A stretch of DNA of 64,000 nt from Streptomyces lydicus (GTDB lineage: Bacteria > Actinomycetota > Actinomycetes > Streptomycetales > Streptomycetaceae): positions 8,060,001 through 8,124,000 of the forward strand of contig NZ_CP017157.1 of the NCBI RefSeq assembly GCF_001729485.1, in the 5' to 3' direction. Below, piece by piece: positions 60,592 to 64,000 of the stretch. Both the position numbers and the translations under genes were made by a program. A model generated the notes under the pieces. The model did not search any database. It saw nothing but the letters and a program-made list of their open reading frames with translations, and was not told where the DNA came from. The stretch's first letter is position 1. The number at the start of each line of letters is the position of its first letter.

Positions 60592-60649
60592 TTCGACATG
60601 TCGAACTTAGAACCTCCATCTTTGACATGTCAACAGTGGAAGGTAAAGT
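60592..60649. promoter_or_regulatory. PadR operators within divergent promoters
   Basis: Two perfect palindromes sharing GACATGTC: TTCGACATGTCGAA (60592-60605) and TTGACATGTCAA (60622-60633), 29 bp centre to centre. The second contains the -35 TTGACA of both directions. Plus strand: TTGACA 60622, 16-bp spacer, TAAAGT 60644-60649, seven bases before the padR ATG. Minus strand: TTGACA 60633-60628, 18-bp spacer, TAAGTT 60609-60604, leading to the oxygenase operon. Confidence 0.75.
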
Positions 60650-60656
60650 ACTGACC

Positions 60657-61328
60657 ATGAGCCTGAGACATGCCGTGCTGGGCCTGCTGGCCGAATCCCC
60701 CGCGAGCGGCTACGACCTGATGAAGCTGTTCAACGCCACGCTCACCAACGTCTGGCCCGCCACGCAGAGCCAGGTCTACGGCGAGCTCACCAAGCTCACC
60801 CACGCCGGGCTGGTCGAGGTGGCCGCCGAGGGCCCCCGAGGCCGCAAGGAATACACCATCACCGGCGAGGGCCTGGAGGAGCTGCGCCACTGGCTCACGG
60901 AGGTCGAGCCCAGCGGCCCCGTCCGCCACGACGGCCTGCTGCGGGTCTTCTTCCTCGGCATCATCACCCCGCTCGAAGCGCAGACCTACCTGCTGCAGCA
61001 GGCCGAGGGCGCCGCCCGCGCACGGGCCGCGTACGAGCACATCGATGCCACCGCCCAGTGGGACGAGGAGATGATCTCGGTCTACGGACGCATCGCCCTG
61101 GAGTACGGCCTCCGGATGTCGGCCACCCAGGAGGAGTGGGCCCGTTGGGCGGCCGAGGAAGTGACGAGCGCGAAGGCGCGAAAGGCGAGCAACCTCGCGC
61201 GGGCACAGCACGAACTGGCGCGCGCCCGGCAGGAGGAAAGCCCGCGGGAGGAGGGCCACCGAGAGGTCACCCCGCACGAGGAAGGCACCCAGGAGCACGG
61301 CGACCGGCAGGCGCGACAGCAGAAGTAG
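60657..61328 (+). CDS. PadR-family transcriptional regulator
   Basis: A 223-aa regulator. The winged helix is in MSLRHAVLGLLAESPASGYD then LTNVWPATQSQVYGELTKL; the C-terminal Vir-type dimerisation helices run to about 180, and a Glu/Arg/His-rich tail of about 40 residues follows. ATG 60657 lies seven bases after a good -10 and has only a distant AAGG, so the mRNA may be leaderless. It is divergent from the carotenoid oxygenase operon and flanked by paired palindromes; repression of both is the likely mode. Confidence 0.92.
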   Translation: MSLRHAVLGLLAESPASGYDLMKLFNATLTNVWPATQSQVYGELTKLTHAGLVEVAAEGPRGRKEYTITGEGLEELRHWLTEVEPSGPVRHDGLLRVFFLGIITPLEAQTYLLQQAEGAARARAAYEHIDATAQWDEEMISVYGRIALEYGLRMSATQEEWARWAAEEVTSAKARKASNLARAQHELARARQEESPREEGHREVTPHEEGTQEHGDRQARQQK

Positions 61329-61335
61329 CGACCGG

Positions 61336-61383
61336 CGGGACGCCGCGCGTGCCACGGAGCGGGACGCCGCGCGTGCCACGGAG
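61336..61383. repeat. 24-bp tandem repeat, two copies
   Basis: CGGGACGCCGCGCGTGCCAC plus GGAG occurs at 61336-61359 and again at 61360-61383, just after the padR stop. A third, diverged start follows. No function is evident. Confidence 0.8.
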
Positions 61384-61483
61384 CCGCACGCCGCCCCCGG
61401 TGACGAGTGCGCACGCCACCGGGCAGCCCCCGGCCGCTGCGCATTCAGGTGCCGCCCGGCACCCCGCGCGGCACCCTGGAGGC

Positions 61484-62026
61484 ATGACCGACCAGCGCTC
61501 CGTGCGCCTCTCGAAATACCTGGCCAAGCATCTGCGGCACCAACCGCAGCGGATCGGACTCACCCTCGACGCCCAGGGCTGGGTGCCCGTCGACGAGCTC
61601 CTCTCGGCGGCCTCGCACCACGGATTCCCGTTCTCCCGGGCGGAGTTGGCGGCGGTGGTCGCCGGCAACGACAAGCGGCGGTACACGATCGAGGGCGACC
61701 GGATCCGCGCCAACCAGGGCCACACGGTGCCCGTGGACCTCGATCTGCCGCAGGCCGTACCGCCCGCGCACCTCTTCCACGGCACGGTGGCCCGCAGCCT
61801 GGCCGCCATCCGGGAGGAGGGGCTGCGCCCGATGTCCCGGCATGCCGTGCATCTCTCGCCCGACCGGGAAACCGCGACCCGGGTGGGGGCGCGGCGCGGC
61901 CGACCCGTGGTCCTGACCGTGGACGCCGGGGCGATGCACCGCGCCGGTCATGTCTTTCAGGTCAGCGCCAACGGGGTCTGGCTCACCAGCGGCGTCCCGG
62001 CGGCGTTCCTCCGCTCCCCGGACTGA
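61484..62026 (+). CDS. kptA: RNA 2'-phosphotransferase (KptA/Tpt1 family)
   Basis: A 180-aa protein. The N-terminal winged-helix region is VRLSKYLAKHLRHQPQRIGL then GWVPVDELL. The C-terminal ADP-ribosyltransferase fold has LFHGTVARSLAAIREEGLRP and HAVHLSPDRETA. The Arg/His/Arg active-site residues are in these motifs. Tpt1 moves a 2'-phosphate from RNA to NAD; in bacteria, which lack tRNA splicing by this route, the substrate is unclear. ATG 61484 sits one base after GGAGG, an unusually short spacing. Confidence 0.9.
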   Translation: MTDQRSVRLSKYLAKHLRHQPQRIGLTLDAQGWVPVDELLSAASHHGFPFSRAELAAVVAGNDKRRYTIEGDRIRANQGHTVPVDLDLPQAVPPAHLFHGTVARSLAAIREEGLRPMSRHAVHLSPDRETATRVGARRGRPVVLTVDAGAMHRAGHVFQVSANGVWLTSGVPAAFLRSPD

Positions 62027-62093
62027 GCCGGCCCGCCCGGCCGGCACGGCCAGCACGGCCCGCTCGCCCTGCCGCCGCCCCGCCTCCCCCCGT

Positions 62094-62657
62094 TCACAGA
62101 CCGGGCGCCCCCCACACCGGGAACCACCGCGCCAGATCCTTCTCCACCGTCAGATCATCCCCGAGCATCGCCCGCACCTGGAGTTCCAGCGGGTTGTCGC
62201 GCTTCTCGCCCGCGCCCTGCGCCGGTGCGAACGGGTAGAACGTGCCGCGCTTGTAGAGGTAGACCAGCGCCAGCGACCGCTGCCGGTCGTCGCGGAAGCC
62301 GACCAGCGAACACAGCAGCTGCGGGCCGAAACCCGCTTCCTCCAGGGACGTGTTGACCGCGTGCAGGTCGTTGACCAGCCCCGCCACGTCCTCCGGCGGA
62401 TGCCGGACGAGCAGCCAGGTGTAGCCGTAGGCGTCCTGGGTGAACTCCACCGAGCCGTCCAGCAGGGCCCGCGCCTCCTCCTGGATGCGCGCGAACGCCC
62501 CGCCCTCGACGCTCGCGAAGCACACCGAGCCCAGCCCGGTGGCCTCGAACCCGGCCGCGGCCTGGAGCGTCACCGCCGCGGACGGCAGCGCGAAAAGCTG
62601 GTCGAGATCGGGGCGTACCGGCTTGCTGCGGCCCAGGATGGCGTCCAGAAATCCCAT
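62094..62657 (-). CDS. pspAB: PspA-associated protein PspAB
   Basis: A 187-aa protein matching the actinobacterial PspAB family: MGFLDAILGRSKPVRPDLDQ at the N-terminus, then FATGLGSVCFASVEGGAFAR-like sequence (here FEATGLGSVCFASVEGG) and the C-terminal KDLARWFPVWGAP. It belongs to the envelope-stress PspA neighbourhood and here follows htpX in the same direction (69-bp gap). pspA itself is not in the window. ATG 62657 follows GAGGAG at about 11 bases. Confidence 0.87.
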   Translation of the reverse strand: MGFLDAILGRSKPVRPDLDQLFALPSAAVTLQAAAGFEATGLGSVCFASVEGGAFARIQEEARALLDGSVEFTQDAYGYTWLLVRHPPEDVAGLVNDLHAVNTSLEEAGFGPQLLCSLVGFRDDRQRSLALVYLYKRGTFYPFAPAQGAGEKRDNPLELQVRAMLGDDLTVEKDLARWFPVWGAPGL

Positions 62658-62726
62658 GCGCGACCCAACTCCTCGCTCATCACGGCACATTGATCATTTC
62701 CGGCGCCCGGGCCGCCGTCCGCTCCC

Positions 62727-63626
62727 TCACGGCCGCCCCAGCTCCGCGGCTATCCGGCCGAGCTGCTCCAGCCGCTGCTCCAGCGTCGGGTGCGAGGACA
62801 GCAGCTGGTTGAAGCTCTCCTTGTTGAACGCCGGAGCGAAGTAGAAGGCGTTGAACGGCTGGGCCTTGCGCAGGTCTTCGGTCGGGATCCGCGCGATCTG
62901 ACCGGTGACCTTCGTCAGCGCGGCGGCCAGCGCCGAGGGCCGGCCGGTCAGCAGCGCGGCGGCCCGGTCGGCGGACAGCTCCCGGTAACGGGACAGCAGC
63001 CGGGTCAGCAGGAAGCTGATCGCGTAGACGACCACGCTGACGGCGGTGACGATGAGCACGGCGATGGCCGCGTTCTGGTCCCGGTTGTTGCGTCCGACGC
63101 CGCTCCACAGGGCGGCGCGGGTGATGATCCCGGCCAGCACGCCGAGGAAGGACGCGATCGTCATCACCGCGACATCGCGGTGCGCGACGTGCGAGAGCTC
63201 GTGGGCCAGCACCCCTTCCAGCTCCTCCGGCTCCAGCCGTCGGAGCAGCCCGGTCGTGGCGCAGACCATCGAGTTCTTCTGGTTACGGCCGGTCGCGAAG
63301 GCGTTCGGCACGTCCGACTCGGCGATCGCGACCCGCGGTTTGGGCATGTCGGCCAGCGCGCACAGCCGGTCCACGGCCCCGTGCAGCTCGGGTGCCTGCT
63401 CCGGCGTGACCTCGCGCGCACCCATGCTGAACGCCGCGATCCGGTCGCTGTACCAGAACTGCGCGACGAACAGGGCCCCGGCGATCAGCAGCACCACCAC
63501 CCAGGCGCCCTTGAGCAGCACCACCAGCACACTGACGACCACGACGTACAGCAGTCCGATGAGGAACATCGTCGTGACCATGCGCGACGTGAGCCCGCGG
63601 TCCGGGGCGAATCGGGTCTGTGCCAT
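62727..63626 (-). CDS. htpX: Membrane zinc metalloprotease HtpX
   Basis: A 299-aa M48 protease. Two N-terminal helices (MFLIGLLYVVVVSVLVVLLK and AWVVVLLIAGALFVAQFWYS) precede the catalytic HELSHVAHRD (HExxH). The third ligand Glu is in SRYRELSADRAAALLTGRP, and two further helices lie between. It degrades damaged membrane proteins. ATG 63626 is used; the frame to 63740 adds a non-family Cys-rich N-terminus. It is probably co-transcribed with pspAB. TATATA near 63745 may be part of its promoter. Confidence 0.95.
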   Translation of the reverse strand: MAQTRFAPDRGLTSRMVTTMFLIGLLYVVVVSVLVVLLKGAWVVVLLIAGALFVAQFWYSDRIAAFSMGAREVTPEQAPELHGAVDRLCALADMPKPRVAIAESDVPNAFATGRNQKNSMVCATTGLLRRLEPEELEGVLAHELSHVAHRDVAVMTIASFLGVLAGIITRAALWSGVGRNNRDQNAAIAVLIVTAVSVVVYAISFLLTRLLSRYRELSADRAAALLTGRPSALAAALTKVTGQIARIPTEDLRKAQPFNAFYFAPAFNKESFNQLLSSHPTLEQRLEQLGRIAAELGRP

Positions 63627-63884
63627 GGCTCCTCCACACACACCGCACTTCGCGCAGCGCGACAGCCCGCTCGCGCGCCGGCCTCGCCCGGCGCGCCGCG
63701 TCCGCCACACTGCGCCGCTGCCCCGATTCTCCCTCTTCACGGCTATATACGGGGTAAAGCCGAGGCACCGGATGCCGAGCGCGTCGGCCGGCCCGTACGT
63801 CGCCCCCGAGGCCCCGCCCCGCAGAGCGCCCTCGGCGCGAGCCGCCCTGCGGGCCGGACCTCGGGGCAGCGCCGCCCCCGCGCC

Positions 63885-64000
63885 CTACGCGGCGTCCAGC
63901 TGCGCCGGCCCCTCCGTGACGATCCGCTCGAAGAGCGCGGTGTCGGCCGCGAAGACGGAATCGGCGATCGGCCAGTGCAGGACCAGCTCGTCGATGCCCA
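63885..64000 (-). CDS. LLM class flavin/F420-dependent oxidoreductase, C-terminal end
   Basis: The last 38 codons of a gene that continues beyond the window edge. The visible end reads GIDELVLHWPIADSVFAADT then ALFERIVTEGPAQLDAA and a TAG stop, the usual end of bacterial luciferase-like (LLM) oxidoreductases. Nothing can be said of substrate or start. Confidence 0.7.
   Translation of the reverse strand, partial: GIDELVLHWPIADSVFAADTALFERIVTEGPAQLDAA

Overview
This window is high-GC actinobacterial chromosome and almost certainly Streptomyces. The codon third positions are overwhelmingly G/C, GTG starts and ATGA/GTGA stop-start overlaps are frequent, and several families are streptomycete hallmarks: SAV_915, DUF5926, baeRF, Prim-Pol proteins, paired RsbW-like ATPases with a PP2C phosphatase, and a Sco/ECuC/CopCD/DyP copper operon. 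The serS-pheA-DyP-copper block is consistent with the central core of the chromosome. I see no prophage, insertion sequence, CRISPR array or antibiotic cluster.

Layout. 0.1-4.6 kb: a RHH/HicB-like regulator with a DUF4097 protein, a patatin-like lipase, an F420-type LLM oxidoreductase and a SigE-family ECF sigma factor. 4.7-7.5 kb: a three-gene thiolase/MaoC/MaoC-DUF35 operon resembling the ChsH1-ChsH2-Ltp2 steroid side-chain module. 7.7-8.2 kb: a small secreted Asn/Gly-rich protein whose leader resembles a c-di-AMP (ydaO) riboswitch. 8.4-17 kb: a Prim-Pol protein, methyltransferase, GNAT, LysM protein, zinc protease, lipoprotein, baeRF protein, cupredoxin/SHOCT pair, a secreted protein with a decayed paralogue, and tRNA-Ser(UGA). 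17.2-29 kb: HtrA-like protease, GDPD, two RsbW-like ATPases, DUF5926, a degenerate Prim-Pol protein, a PP2C phosphatase, aminopeptidase P and TetR.

29-36 kb is the copper block: membrane protein, YcnI, Sco, PCuAC (ECuC), CopC-CopD fusion and a Tat-exported DyP peroxidase. Together they look like an extracytoplasmic copper-handling and copper-enzyme-maturation pathway. 36-40 kb holds pheA, a roughly 320-bp cluster of DnaA boxes, serS and a HAD phosphatase. 40-50 kb: rhomboid-like protein, Lrp, DHA2 transporter, MerR, SAV_915, LysA, FadR-type regulator, CynX/NimT transporter and a small MltG. 50-54 kb: a four-gene operon encoding two ABC-2 ATPase/permease pairs. 54-64 kb: M24 peptidase coupled to an EphD-like hydrolase/SDR fusion, MerR, a PadR-controlled carotenoid oxygenase operon, KptA, PspAB, HtpX and the end of an LLM oxidoreductase.

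The signals I judge most worth following are the riboswitch candidate at 8105-8224, the DnaA-box cluster at 36950-37271, the PadR operator/divergent promoter at 60592-60649, the paired TGACCGGTCA repeats at 11577-11628 and the igr-like operon. All assignments come from reading the sequence; no database search was run.
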